The notes beneath the pieces were generated by a model that did not search any database, was not told the DNA's origin, and saw only the letters and a program-made list of their open reading frames with translations. 64,000 bases of DNA, taken from Scatophagus argus (taxonomy: Eukaryota > Chordata > Actinopteri > Scatophagidae). Made by a program: the position numbers and the translations under genes. Shown here piece by piece: positions 11,701 to 23,035 of the stretch (the first letter of the stretch is position 1; the number at the start of each line of letters is the position of its first letter). The stretch spans positions 16,444,501-16,508,500 of the forward strand of contig NC_058501.1 in the NCBI RefSeq assembly GCF_020382885.2, read 5' to 3'.

Positions 11701-12550
11701 GACTAGTTGGAGCTAGTTGCTCCTAGCTCCACAAGATGGCAGTAAGCAACTCATTTATACTGTACTCTTGGCCTGGTGTGGATGAGTGTGGCAGTCACAT
11801 GGATTTTGCACTGATAGGGGGTGGACTGGAGAGTGTTGTGTGACTGAATTATGTGGCTGTGTGCTGTTTACTACAAGATTCATGCAACAAAGTAAACAAA
11901 ATGCATGAGTACCAGTCAGTCGTCTCACTCAATGAAATAATTTCACATTTGTGTGAACCATAAAGTAATTTCAGAAGAGAATTAAATAAGTTGTCAGTGT
12001 TAAACTCTTTCCAAATCAACGCTTTCACGATGGGAAAAAAAAGTAAATACTTGATACTTATGTGAATGGTACCAATCATAATGTTGTGTATGTGATAAAG
12101 TTAATATATAGTACATGTGAAGTGATTTTAAAGTCACAAGTACATGCATTTGCATTTGTCATGCTTGCAAACTTAAACAGTGATGAGTCATATCCACTGG
12201 TGTTTTAGGTGTGGTGACAGGTGGTTTCTGTCTGCGGGAACCACAGCTGCACCAAACGTCCAGCTCAATGGGTTGATTTAAAGGAAAAAAGAGGGGATCC
12301 GTGGACAGGACTGTTAACTGAAGGGGCCCAGAACCTTTTCACTTGGTACATCCGTGAACCCATTCTTCGAGAACCCATTCTTACCGTTGACAGCACTGTT
12401 GAACGTAATGTTATTTACTTATAATTTGATTCATGATCATTTTACTCTTTATTATTTACTAACAATTTGAGCTCTGTGGTGACTTAAGTCTGCCCACTAC
12501 TTAAATGCCATCTTTCCATGTCCACCTCTGTGAAACATTGAAAAAAAAAA
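11700..12550. other. Intergenic spacer between the znf865-like gene and dbp
   Basis: No coding exon or RNA gene is seen. The only structure is a two-copy 15-bp direct repeat (GAACCCATTCTT unit) at about 12356-12385. Confidence 0.5.
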
Positions 12551-13310
12551 GATGTGAATTCCTGCGGCGCGCTATGTTTTTCATGTGCCCTGCAACTGTA
12601 CAGTAGACCAGAGAGCACTCGCGCTTTTTGTGTTTCGAACTGGTCTCACGCGGCAGTGGCATGCACGGGGAGAAGCTAGGCGGGCGGATTCGACCCATTT
12701 CTATCCAATAAGCGCTCGCCGTGGGCGGAGAGACCAGCTTCTAAAGCCAATCGGAGGCAGAGTCGCCAGCTACAGCCTTCGCCTCCGCGTGCCTGATACA
12801 CGTGAGGTGGAACAGCTATTGTACACCGGGAGGCAACGTGCTGAAGCGTTCCTCTCGCCTGAAAAAACGGCGCTCTCACGTTTTCTGTGGATTACAAGGA
12901 AACTGGAAAAGCCATGCCGCGCTACCTGATTATTACAGAAAGCCCCAAAACTCTGCTCTAATAGAGATTGGCAAAGTTTTGAGCCAGTGATCCTGAGCAG
13001 AAGTAAATGAGTTGTGTGTGATGGCCTAGTAGCGTGAAGACAAATTATTTTCACTCATCATAATAAATCTGTAACGTATTCATGTTTGTCGCTGCAGCAT
13101 AAACAAACCAGGAAACGTCACTGTGCCGAGACCAGACAAAACAAGTTGCCTGTTCTCCTCGAAGTGTGGCACGAGGGAAGGTGTGTCTCATAAATAATAA
13201 GCGAGAATTGATCCGCCTGTTAAGCTCCGCCCCCCTCCGCTAGCCTCTCGCTTGTTCTGTGAGGCGTGACGTCACGTGAACTGCCCGTGTCCGTTCCAGC
13301 TGAGAGGGAA
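12550..13310 (+). promoter_or_regulatory. CpG-rich promoter region of dbp with E-boxes and a CRE
   Basis: The region is CpG- and GC-rich. It holds two CCAAT boxes (near 12709 and 12748), a perfect E-box CACGTG at 12799-12804, an E-box-like AACGTG at 12835-12840, an AT-rich TATA-like tract (CATAAATAATAA, about 13189) and a GC-box stretch (about 13227-13236). At 13267-13278 a perfect CRE (TGACGTCA) overlaps a perfect E-box (CACGTG). Mammalian Dbp is a classic CLOCK:BMAL1 E-box target, so these sites fit the gene. The TSS is not determined; the GA repeat and leader begin just downstream. Confidence 0.6.
13267..13278. promoter_or_regulatory. Composite CRE/E-box (TGACGTCACGTG)
   Basis: The palindromic CRE TGACGTCA at 13267-13274 shares its last two bases with the palindromic E-box CACGTG at 13273-13278. 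CREB/ATF and CLOCK:BMAL1 (or USF) would compete for, or combine on, these 12 bases. The sequence is certain; function is inferred from location upstream of a PAR-bZIP clock-output gene. Confidence 0.6.
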
Positions 13311-13311
13311 G

Positions 13312-13335
13312 GAGAGAGAGAGAGAGAGAGAGAGG
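13312..13335. repeat. (GA)n microsatellite in the dbp leader or promoter
   Basis: About 12 consecutive GA units lie immediately downstream of the CRE/E-box and close to the likely transcription start. Confidence 0.85.
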
Positions 13336-14202
13336 ACTGTCGGACGTGGACGTCGCGCGGCCCAAACACAGACCGAAGCCCGTGCGCCCGTGACTGGATC
13401 CACCGGATGCAAAAAAAAGTACAGACAGAAAAAGAGGAAACGACCCCCTCCTCCCCCCACGACGGACAGCAGAGCGCGACAGCAGAAGAGAGAAACACCA
13501 ATACAACTTGTCATCTGACCAACACAGCCACTGCCCTCGTCGCTGTTTTTTTTCCTCTCTCCTTCTTTTTTGTGGCTGTACACACTGTTTCGTTGTTTTG
13601 TTTAAAAGGGGGATTGGCTTTGCAATTTGTTCTGGCTTTGTGCTTTTGGATTGCCGCGTGATTAACTCGTGATATCACAATTTAAGTTTTAATTGTGACA
13701 TTGTCGTGTCCGCGCGGTGTGCGGGTTTCATTGTTATTTCCACGCCTTTGCGTTCTTATTATGGACAGTATTCTCACTCAGATGGTCTGACTGATCCTCC
13801 CACACTGAGAATAACAGCTTGATCTGCTGAACAGTTTTAACAGCATCCAACTGCAATGGAATATTTCGATGAAGATATTTCTGCAGGAATATAAGAAACT
13901 CTTCAGAACTACAAGTGAAAGGTAAAAGTTTAATGTGTTTCTTTTCTCAACTGAAGTTTCCAACGTATAATTAAACTGCGTCATTAACTGTGTGCTCATG
14001 CTTGTAATTTTACATTACAGTGGTTGCTTTATTGTGCATGGACTAAACTATCAAAACTATCTCGTTCTCCCCTCCACCCCCACCCTCCCTGCACACTCAC
14101 GCAGAGTCATCCATCCAGCACACTATTGGTAGGTACTCCGGTCAGTTTGCCACGCCCCTTCAAAAGCCCCAGGTGTCTTTCTGCAACCCCGTCTGGTCCA
14201 GG
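13336..14202 (+). other. Probable dbp 5' UTR with a small intron
   Basis: A leader exon probably ends at 13921 (AAAG|GTAAAA). A 99-base intron then ends at 14020 (TTTTACATTACAG), and the second part of the leader runs to the ATG at 14203. The leader contains an upstream ATG at 13407 opening an 84-codon ORF (stop 13659-13661). The splice sites look good, but no transcript was available to confirm them. Confidence 0.45.
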
Positions 14203-17200
14203 ATGTCCAGGCAGCTCTCCCAGCTTCCGACCCCCGATCTCCCAGCTGGTGCAAGCCCACAGTTTGGAAGTTGTACTCAGCCTGCAGGGGGCTCCCTCAC
14301 AGGGGGGCATCTCAACTCCATGACAGGTCTTAAATCCCTTCTGCATCACCCCATGAAGGGAGACCAACGCCTGAAAAGCCCATGTGATGCAAAAGGTGAG
14401 AGCTCCTCTCATTTGATAAATCAACACAATGCCACAGTGTTGTTTTTGTGCAGCATGAGCACCTGACTCAGTCTGTCTTCAATATGTGCAATGACAGAGC
14501 ATGAATAAATACTGGTCTGTTCCACCCACTCCTGCTTTTGTTGTAATACAAATATGAAACATTGCTGTGTAACAAACACTGTATTTCCGCACAAAAATCT
14601 GATGAACAATAACTTATTCATCATAACTTCTCCATGACCGTGACAAGTGTTCACCTGGGTTACAACCCCTGCTCCTGCTCTAAATCAGGCTTCAGAATGA
14701 AATGAGTAATAACAAGTTTTGTTCGAGCCATGATGCTGTGCTGTGTTGCGGTTGCTTTTTCTACCAAAATGTACATTTGACTATTGTGAGATTTGTTCAG
14801 GAGCTTATGTATATGTTATGATAGCAAGTTTGTTTGGACTCATGCTTAATGCTGCCATTCAGCGACCATCTGGTCCATCTGTGAGTGTGTGTATGTGTGT
14901 TTGTGCGTGTGAGACATAGATTGAAAGGGGAGATTTTGCAAAAATGCATCTGATGTATACACCTGCCACCAGTCTGGAGAGTTGATGTTAGCAATCCATT
15001 TGCTACAGAATAAAGTATCTCATGAAAACCCTCTGGTAATCAAACTTTCTTGGGCGTTGAAAAAACAAAAAAAAAGTACTGTTTACCATCCTCATTCTGT
15101 ACTCACAATGACTCCGCTCATTTATCTCTGGCAGATAAAGAGAGGCTGGACCTTGATGAGGACTCCTTGGGCGTGTGCCCCATGAGGAATGGCAGTGGAA
15201 TAGGCAACAGTAATAGCAGTAATGGCTGTGGAGGAGGTGGAGGTGGAAATGGCGGAGGCAGTTTCAACCAGTTCTTGGGCCCTCTCTTGTGGGATCGCAC
15301 CCTGCCTGCAGATGGGGGACTCTTCCAGCTTCAGTACATGGACTTGGAGGAGTTTCTGACTGAAAATGGAATGGGCAGCATTCACAACAACAACAGTTCC
15401 AGCTCAGCTCAGATCCCCTCACAGAGCTCCCAGTCAGCTGTTCCCAATCAGAGCTCCCAGTGCCTACCGCCCTCATCCCCACCTGGCTCTTCATCTTCGT
15501 CACCGTCTTCCTCTTCTTCCCCATCACTCATTGGCTTGGAAGTGGCTCAGCCGCAGAGCCTCGCAGGAGGGAGCGACTGTCTGCATGGTGAGTTTACTTA
15601 CATGTTTTGTTCTCAGTTGAATAGGTGGACAGTTGAAGCAGACAGTAAAAAAGGACAACAAGGACAGTTCATTCGTCAGGGTTTGTCCATATCAGCTCAA
15701 CGACAACAGCACTATCACAGAATAGGGTTCTGCAAAGTTTGCAGATCTGACAAACTGAAAGAGACAAATTGTCCCAAGATATGAGACCAGTAGACCCTAC
15801 AATTCAGTAGTGGTTGAGATGTAATCGAGGTTATGTAGTGAGCTTCTAATGTTTCCCCTGGGTGGTGATCCAGCATTTCAAATCTCCTTTGAGTTTTTAT
15901 TGAATACTGTTGGCGGTTGAGCATTTTTCTGTCCTGTGCTGACCGGCCGGAGATACAGTCACATGGCTGTGCACAAAGTCAACTTGAAAGAGAAAACACA
16001 AAGTGTAGAAATGGCTGCTTAGCAATGACTGAAATTCACTTTTCATTTTGTGTAATGGTACAGGGTTAAAAGTTGGATGAGGGAGAAAAAAAAACGACCA
16101 AGGGGGTCTCGAGGGTTTGAGAAGAAAACAGTGCTGGGAAGAATGAAGTCTTGAGCTATTTGATGAGTCAACATCATAACATTGACAACGGGGTCGGCTT
16201 TATTTTGGCATGTGATCGTTGTACCGCAGTGTACAACACGAGCATCAGCATTCACTCCCAGCCAATTATTAATGCGCAGCTGGGTCAAAACAGTACTCAG
16301 AAATAGATAGATAGACAGAGAGAGAGAGGGAAGGAGAGAGAGAACTGTGTGGAGTGTTTGCGGTTGCGTGTCTTTAAATCTCTCCCCGCTTCACACGCCA
16401 CAGCCATGTGTACGCGTCAGTACACGTGCTGAGGCTGAGAGAACTGGAGTGAGAGAACTAGAGGCAGGGCCAGTAGACATGGAGGAGGAGCCCACACGGG
16501 GAGGGACAGACGGAGCAACAGGAAGAGTTTCCCTGTCCTGCTGCTGGACTTCAAACGAAACATTTGATCAACAGACGAGGGTTTTGTGCTGTATGTTGAT
16601 GCAGGACTAATTCAGTCTTTCAGTGACAAAGTTGCATGTTTAAACTCTGATAGTGCATGTATATTACAGTTACAGTCCCTTTATGCAAAATCATATCATT
16701 ACATGAAGATAACAAAATAATTAGAGAATGAAGCTGGTAAAAGTGGACTATTCTTATATATCTTATCATGTAGCTGAGTTGCCTTTGTTGAAGAGTGAAT
16801 AATTCTCATCGACTCTCCCAAAGCTTAAAACTAGAGTTGTATTAAAATTTAATAAAGGTGCACAATCAACTGCTGCTTTATAAACAGAAGCATCGGGCCT
16901 TCCTGGGATACTGTAATATGAGTCCTGAAATGTGTGTGTAGTCACATATTGGACCATTTTTTTTCCACAGAGAAAGCCTCCTGTTCTCTGAGGGCTGAAA
17001 CAGAAAAGCACCAAATCAACTTAGCAGGTCTGCATTCCAGAGCTTCCTAAAAAGCAGGGAGAGGCAACCTCGTACCACAGGAGTGCTGAGGGTTTACAGG
17101 TTTTCTTTTCAACAAACACCGCACTGGGTTGCTGCGCCGACTAGTTTCTGCTCTGTGGTTTAAGCAGCAGAAATCACTGAAATCTTATGGTTTTGTCATA

Positions 17201-20200
17201 TACACAAAGGAAAACATGCATATTTTTGGGTCTCAGTGGCACTTGCTTGCCTACGGTATCCACAACAACATTTCAGTGATGGTTATACGCGCTGATTATC
17301 TATGATGGGACATGCTTGACTTCACCTTGGTGTCACTGAAAGCACTCTTTTATTTGTTTTGCTGTTTATGGAGACGTGATTATTGTGGAGCACGGGAACG
17401 TCAGGAGGGAACTTTGCACCTTAGGGCAGTGGTTTCTAAACTTCATCAAGGACCCAGAAACTGAAATTAGACCACGGATCACATTTGATAAGATTTTGTC
17501 CATGTGTCCCAAAACTGATGAGAATGTTGCTTTTTGATGCTGTATCACAGAAAGTGTATGAAACATATGACCCTCAAATACCCCTGAAGGTCCACAGACC
17601 CCACTCTGAAAACAGCCACCTTGGGGTGCAGCTTGTGAGATAACCTCTTTTTTAGACAATATATTGTCTCAGAAATAACTGCAATAAATGATATTGTCAT
17701 TTTTGGAACCATTTTATGCCACTGATATATTGATAATAGCATAATAATGCAAGGGCACCCTTTGAAAGAGCAATAAGCTTTACTAATATTCAGATATTGG
17801 AACTGAAATGAAAAAAACACACACACAAAAAACTCCAAATGAATGAAATAACTAAAATAAACCACATAGCCAAAACAAAATCTTGCATCAAAATTGCACT
17901 TAAATAAATATAAAATATTTGGGACAATGGTATAATCATTCATTCCTTACCAGGCAATAAGCTGCTAATCCAGTGTTTGTCACTTTTATTTGCTAGGTCA
18001 TGTATTGTTAATTCAATAAGATAAGATGTACTTGTAGTCAGCAGTGTGATTGCTGTAACAGGCCAAGTCAGTACTCGTATGATAGCTGCTCATATTTTAC
18101 AGATCCATAGATAATAAGTTTAGCTGGTAGTCATAGATAGCACAGATAGAGGGAATGCTTTTGTTCTTGGTGCTGTTCTTGGTCAGCGTTTTTTTCTGCA
18201 TTACCACAGCCCATTGTGTACTTATTGTTATAGTGTTCTTGTGCAGTGTTTCTACATAGAAAATTCTGCATTAATTACCAGCTTTGGGGGACTTAAGGCG
18301 TGCAGGTTTTATTTAGACTGTGCTCATGCAATTCTGTGGTGACTTCCAGGGCTGCAGTGCTGTGGTGTTTAACAGCTATATACTCGTCTATCCCTGACTG
18401 AAATTATCCCTGACTGGTTTTTGGCACAGTTCCATTTTACCAAGTGAATTAATTCTAAGATGATTTTTTTAAGTAGCATTTGTCTTGCCTGGTAAGTTTA
18501 AAGTCATACTTTGTTCTATTGAATTTGTCCATATTTATTACAAGACTGTTGATTGAGCTGTTTTTATGGATATATAGGAACAATTAAGAGTTCTGTGCTT
18601 TCATAGTGAAGAAAAATCAGTTTAGTGACGTGCATTGGACCTTAAAGGGGGTGGGGTGAGGTATAGCCCTATACAGGCCCCACTTAAACTAGTTTTTAGG
18701 GGAGGGGTAAAAAGTTATGTAACTCTTCCACTTTTAGATTTCTCTATTGGTATTTAGTTCTGGATTTTGGCCTTTGTCTATCAAAACTGATGTTTTTGAT
18801 TCATGAAAGCCAATATTGTGTCCAGCTCGGATTTGTGTGGTTTACACTGCAGACTGCTGAAGCAGATTCCATAGGAGTCCCAGGAGCTTAACTAATTTAG
18901 ACATGTTTTTAGCAGTTGTGCACAGAGATACAAAACAACCACTTCTGAATGTGGTTTCTCATCACTGACAGTTTGCACATGTGTAATAGATTGTATAAAT
19001 AAATGATGCAGGTAGAATTTAAGTGGAGATAATCTGTTTAAAAGGTATATTGTAGAAAAGCTGGAGCTTTGCAATGACAAGTAGTTCTTACAGCAGCCTG
19101 TATATCATTGTATATCATTTGCGTCCTATCTGAATGGTATATTTCCTGAAATATTCTTTAAAATTACCCTGTGAAAACCCTACTCTCAGTGAGAGCTGAT
19201 AGAAAAACATTTCTTTCACGTTCTTTGGAAGTAATGAGGTGCAAAGGAATGTTGTTTGTAGTTTACAGCAGTCAAAAAGTAGCTCTCTACTTCCATCTGG
19301 TGGTCATCGTGATGTGATGCTGCATGTGTTTATATTGTCTTCTTGAACAGGTGTCATCAGCTGCTCTCTCCCAGTCTTAGTGGTTCAGTGAAAAGCATGT
19401 AGAAATCATTGTCCTTCCCTTTTCTTTCAGGGAGCCAGACAAGTATGAACGACTCCTGTGAGTCACCCTGTTCCTCCTCCTCGTCCTCCTGTCCACCTCT
19501 GCTGACGCCCACGGGCAGCGGGCCAGATGTGGTTGGGATGTTTGACATGGATCCTTCAGACAGCCTGTCCAGTTCCTCTGGCCAACATAACTTTGATCCT
19601 ATGAGGCACACCTTCAGTGAAGAGGAGCTCAAGCCACAGCCGATGATCAAGAAGGCTCGCAAGATCCTGGTGCCTGATAACATGAAGGTGAGTCTGCACT
19701 GCATCCATCCATCCATTTTCTACACCGCTTATCCGTCAGGGTTTCGGGGGAGCTGGAGCCTATCCCAGCCGACTACAGGCGAGAGGCGGGGTACACCCTG
19801 GACTGGTCGCCAATCAATCGCAGGGCTGACACACAAAGACATACAACCGCTCACGCACACACTCACACCTAGGGGCAATGTAGAGTAGCCAATTAACCTA
19901 ACGTGCATGTTTTTGGTATTGTGGGAGGAAGCCGCATAACTCCACATAGAAGGGCCCAGACCGAGATTCGAACCTGGAACCCTCTTGCTATGAGGCGACA
20001 GTGCTAACCACTGCATTCATAATATAAGAGCAGAAATTAGTATCTTGATGAACCTTTTTTTTTTAATCTAAAATAGGCAGATACAGGGGCCTGGACTTCC
20101 TGCTTCAGTTTACTGACAGAACAATGTAAGTAAGTAAGGAAAAAGATTTGTTTATATAGAACTTTTCAAAATAGAAGTTAGAAAGTGTTTTACAGTCAGG

Positions 20201-20781
20201 ATATGTAAGTGAGTACCGAGAAGTTTTTACAAAATATTCCACAGTAAATGACACTGACGGGTATTTTGTTGTTCATGTACTTTACTTACTCTCGGACACA
20301 AGCTCATTTACAGACCAAACACTGAAAAGAGGGATCTGAAAGGAACATGTCCCACGCTCACTCATGGCCAAACACCCACATTACCAATAACAAGACAGGA
20401 GTTAGATTGTACAAGAGGACTACAGACTCGTTAAGAAACAAACCTGACCATTCATTGATTATTTTATCAAAGTACCTCTGAAGAATACCTTAATTCACTG
20501 ATCGACCAAGGCGAATAATTTGATTGAATATTCACCGTGTTCTGTTTCTATATGTCCTTTTTTAGGATGAAAAGTATTGGACCAGGAGGTATAAAAACAA
20601 TGAAGCAGCAAAGCGTTCCCGAGATGCTCGCCGTCTTAAGGAGAACCAGATATCAGTCCGTGCTGCTTACCTGGAGAGAGAGAACGCGGCTCTCCGACAG
20701 GAAGTGGCCGAGATTCGGAAGGAACTGGGCCGCTGTCGCAACATCCTTAGTAAATACGAGAATCGTCTCGCTGACCAGTGA
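14203..20781 (+). CDS. dbp: D-site albumin promoter binding protein (DBP), PAR-bZIP factor
   Basis: Nuclear circadian output activator that binds RTTAYGTAAY sites as a dimer. Coding exons are 14203-14395, 15135-15587, 19431-19687 and 20566-20781. All have GT/AG ends and phases 1, 1, 0 close exactly, giving 372 residues. Exon 1 has the GLKSLLHHP segment. Exon 2 has the conserved [12 protein letters not shown] and YMDLEEFL activation-domain motifs plus Gly, Asn and Ser runs. The PAR domain is residues 268-301 ([17 protein letters not shown]...). Exon 4 is the bZIP (302-372): basic region [18 protein letters not shown], then leucine heptads. The four-exon layout is the family standard. The C-terminus ([14 protein letters not shown]) fits DBP-type divergence better than TEF or HLF, whose tails I recall as more conserved. 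Chromosomal company (ZNF865- and ZNF581-like genes) also favours DBP. Teleosts can carry dbpa and dbpb, and I cannot say which this is. Confidence 0.88.
16423..16428. promoter_or_regulatory. Intronic E-box CACGTG in dbp
   Basis: Perfect palindromic E-box in dbp intron 2. In mouse, CLOCK:BMAL1 sites in Dbp introns 1 and 2 are established. The equivalence of this one is inference. Confidence 0.4.
17430..17640. repeat. Decayed dispersed repeat (GTGGTTTCTAAACTT type)
   Basis: The wording GTGGTTTCTAAACTTCATCA, then GGACCCAGAAAC, and later CCCTGAAGGTCCACAGACCC, resembles a common vertebrate or teleost dispersed repeat. Assigned from memory of the family's character, not a database search. It lies in dbp intron 2. 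Confidence 0.35.
18714..18723 (+). promoter_or_regulatory. Candidate PAR-bZIP (D-box) site GTTATGTAAC
   Basis: All ten bases match the RTTAYGTAAY consensus bound by DBP, TEF, HLF and the repressor NFIL3. The site lies in intron 2 of dbp itself. About one match per 65 kb is expected by chance on two strands, so location is the only reason to single it out. Confidence 0.3.
19698..20018 (+). repeat. Teleost dispersed repeat of the CCTATCCCAGC type in dbp intron 3
   Basis: It begins with CATCCATCCATTTTCTACAC just 11 bases after the exon 3 donor. Recognisable blocks follow: GGAGCTGGAGCCTATCCCAG, GGGGTACACCCTGGACTGG, CAATCGCAGGGC, GTGGGAGGAAGCCG and GATTCGAACCTGGAACCC. This order is typical of a very common fish interspersed repeat. 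I am sure of the family likeness but not of its formal class. Confidence 0.75.
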
Positions 20782-23035
20782 TGAAGGCGTGGAGCAAAAT
20801 CAGGAAGAGGAAGAACAAAAGCTGGATTAAATTTTAAGACTTGGAATTTTTAGGGTGGCACGATGGACAGAATGGTGTCAAGAAAATGGTGATGATGATG
20901 AGGAAGCTGATGATTATGATGATGAATGTATAAGACAGGGACAAGGTTTGTGTAATGAAGCTCAGGTGTTTTGTTTTGTTGAGGTGTCAGCTCTTAAAAG
21001 TGAAAGGCAGAGAGAATAATTTAACAGATGAAAGATGTGACTTTTAAGAGTTTTGTTATTGGAGAATTGTATATTTTTATAATACTTAAGAAAAATTAGA
21101 GGGAGAGCAAATTTGAAGAATAATTTTGTATATTTTCTACATGATGAGGACATACAGGCGGGGCAAAGCTATGGTAAATATCTTTTTATTATAGATGAGT
21201 CAGGAGATGTTTAACAGGTGGTCAGCCATTGATTGGTATTTTTCAACTTAATTATTATAGTCAGGATGCAGCAGAAGAGGCGAGGACGCATGTAACAATT
21301 GTAATATAGAGAGCAAAAATGATCTTATAATCGTATAGTTCAACATTTTTGTGGATTTAACTCAAGCACTTAATTTTTTTTCCTGATATGTTGCTGTCAC
21401 AGGGAATGGGCATGACTGAGAGAGAGAGACAAGGGGAGGCAACATGTAAACAGTATAGCACTATCTTCAGCACTTGTCTTGATCAGTCTCGTGGGTTTTT
21501 TTTTTTTTCTTTTTTAAATACAACAGTTCCGTCCTTTTGAATTCAATTCCCCAACTACGTTAGTTCTTTGTTCTTTGAGCTTCACTTTATGCCTTTGGTA
21601 CATCTTTCTCTTGTCCATTCTTGTATCTTTGACTATTTTTTTCCCCCTCTGTGCCAGTTTGAGTGCTTTTAATCTGCTTTGGTGTTTTGTATCTTACCTA
21701 AGCTGGTGAAAGCCTGCTGTTGTGATGCCCTGGGTAACTCTGCTCCTCTTGATCCTCTCTGAATTATTGGGACTTTTCTCTTCCTCTGTTTCTATATCCA
21801 ACCGTTCTATTTCTGTCTGCTCTCACTCACGGTCAATCCCCTAACAGCTATGTGCAAACTCTCCCCACGAAATTGTTGTCCCCGTGTCTCTCTTGTACCT
21901 CTGTGGTACACGGAGTAGTTCAGATCTCACTGTTGTAATGTATTCTGAAGTAGCTGTTAATCATCCCAGTAAAATGCACATCTTTACTTTATTGTATTAC
22001 ATGAACACACTTTAATTAGAGTTATAGTTAGTGTGTGTGTGTGTGTGTGTGTGTGCGTGTGTGTGTGTGTGTGTGTTGGGGGGGGGTATATTAGATAGTT
22101 TGTATGTATTTCGGGAGACGGGTTCCCATTGGGCAGACTGGTGTTTCTCAGATTTCTGGGAGAAATTAAAGCCAAAATAACCCCTTGTTGATCCACAAAG
22201 CTTGTTGCTGTTTAGTGCATTTCTTTCAATGCTGCTCCTTCCTTACTGTTTTACTCTTCTTATTACTTTTTACTGTATCTATAAACTTCTCTGTGTACCC
22301 ACAACACCTACACAGGGGGATGGTACACTTTGTTATGTTCCTGGGGTTGGGTTGACCAGTCATAGAGTGTGATTTTTAATCCCCTTTAATGACCATGATG
22401 AATAGTTACCATTACTACTATTATTATTGTTATGATTATGATGATTATCCCTCTTGTTGTTGCTGTTCTATATTATTGAATGATTTTCTTTCTTTGGATG
22501 AACATGATCTGTTGCACCTTGAAACATCTTCGATCTTCATTGTTCCCTAGAAAGACAATTCAAAAGGAAAAACAAAAAAACCCTCACTGTCTGCTACGTG
22601 CATCCTGTCTCAGACCTCCAGACGTTACTCGGACACTGCTGCCGGCTTCGGGTTCTTTGACCATGGATTTCACGAGCACGGCTCCGTAACTTGATGTGAC
22701 GAACATGATGTTCATGCAGACTTACTTTACCTTTCATGATGACCTCTTCTGTTCCCCGGCGTTGTATGGACTATGCACACTATCAGTATGCTCATTGTCA
22801 GTTTAATTCAGTCTTCATCACCTCAGTCAGTGATTGTTTGCTCTCCCAACAGGATTTAGTCTCTAATATCCTCACACATGTGTTTGATAACTCTTTTAGT
22901 GACTCTAATTGAACTACAACTGCCCTGCTGCATCAGTGGTGTCCATGGTGCCCAGCCCTGTCAGTGCTGGTTATTTGGATGTAGTTGAGATTTTTCCAAA
23001 ACCACCAATAAAAGATTGTTCTCATTCACACTGCT
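20782..23035 (+). other. dbp 3' UTR with poly(A) signal
   Basis: A long 3' UTR follows the TGA at 20779-20781. It includes a GAT-rich patch (20885-20925) and a (GT)n microsatellite (22031-22076) followed by a run of ten G. The best poly(A) signal is AATAAA at 23007-23012, followed by a T- and GT-rich stretch. Confidence 0.55.
22031..22087. repeat. (GT)n microsatellite plus poly-G run
   Basis: About 23 GT units with one interruption, followed directly by a run of ten G, inside the dbp 3' UTR. Confidence 0.9.

Larger units (their letters stand above)
15588..19430 (+). other. dbp intron 2, with candidate clock elements
   Basis: Intron of 3.84 kb. It contains a perfect E-box CACGTG (16423-16428) inside a GA-rich, CpG-containing patch (16300-16530), and a full-consensus PAR-bZIP site GTTATGTAAC (18714-18723). 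A decayed dispersed repeat lies at about 17430-17640. No further coding exon is seen. Confidence 0.6.

Noticed and set aside
12585-13054. Overlapping ORFs on both strands in the dbp promoter
   Set aside because: CpG-rich DNA with few stops. No domain, no splice context, and it coincides with promoter elements.
13674-13697. Near-palindrome TCACAATT...AATTGTGA in the dbp leader
   Set aside because: Only eight paired bases in AT-rich sequence; not distinguishable from chance.
15588-15784. Extension of dbp exon 2 past [10 protein letters not shown]
   Set aside because: It reads through a strong donor (ATG|GTGAGT at 15588); the phase-1 join to 19431 restores the family sequence.
16479-16607. Possible alternative dbp first exon beginning [12 protein letters not shown]
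   Set aside because: It sits in an E-box and GA-rich patch, but I see no credible donor that would join it to exon 3, so it is left as regulatory sequence only.
19960-19985. GATTCGAACC resembling a tRNA T-loop
   Set aside because: It is an internal block of the dispersed repeat; no cloverleaf can be drawn around it.
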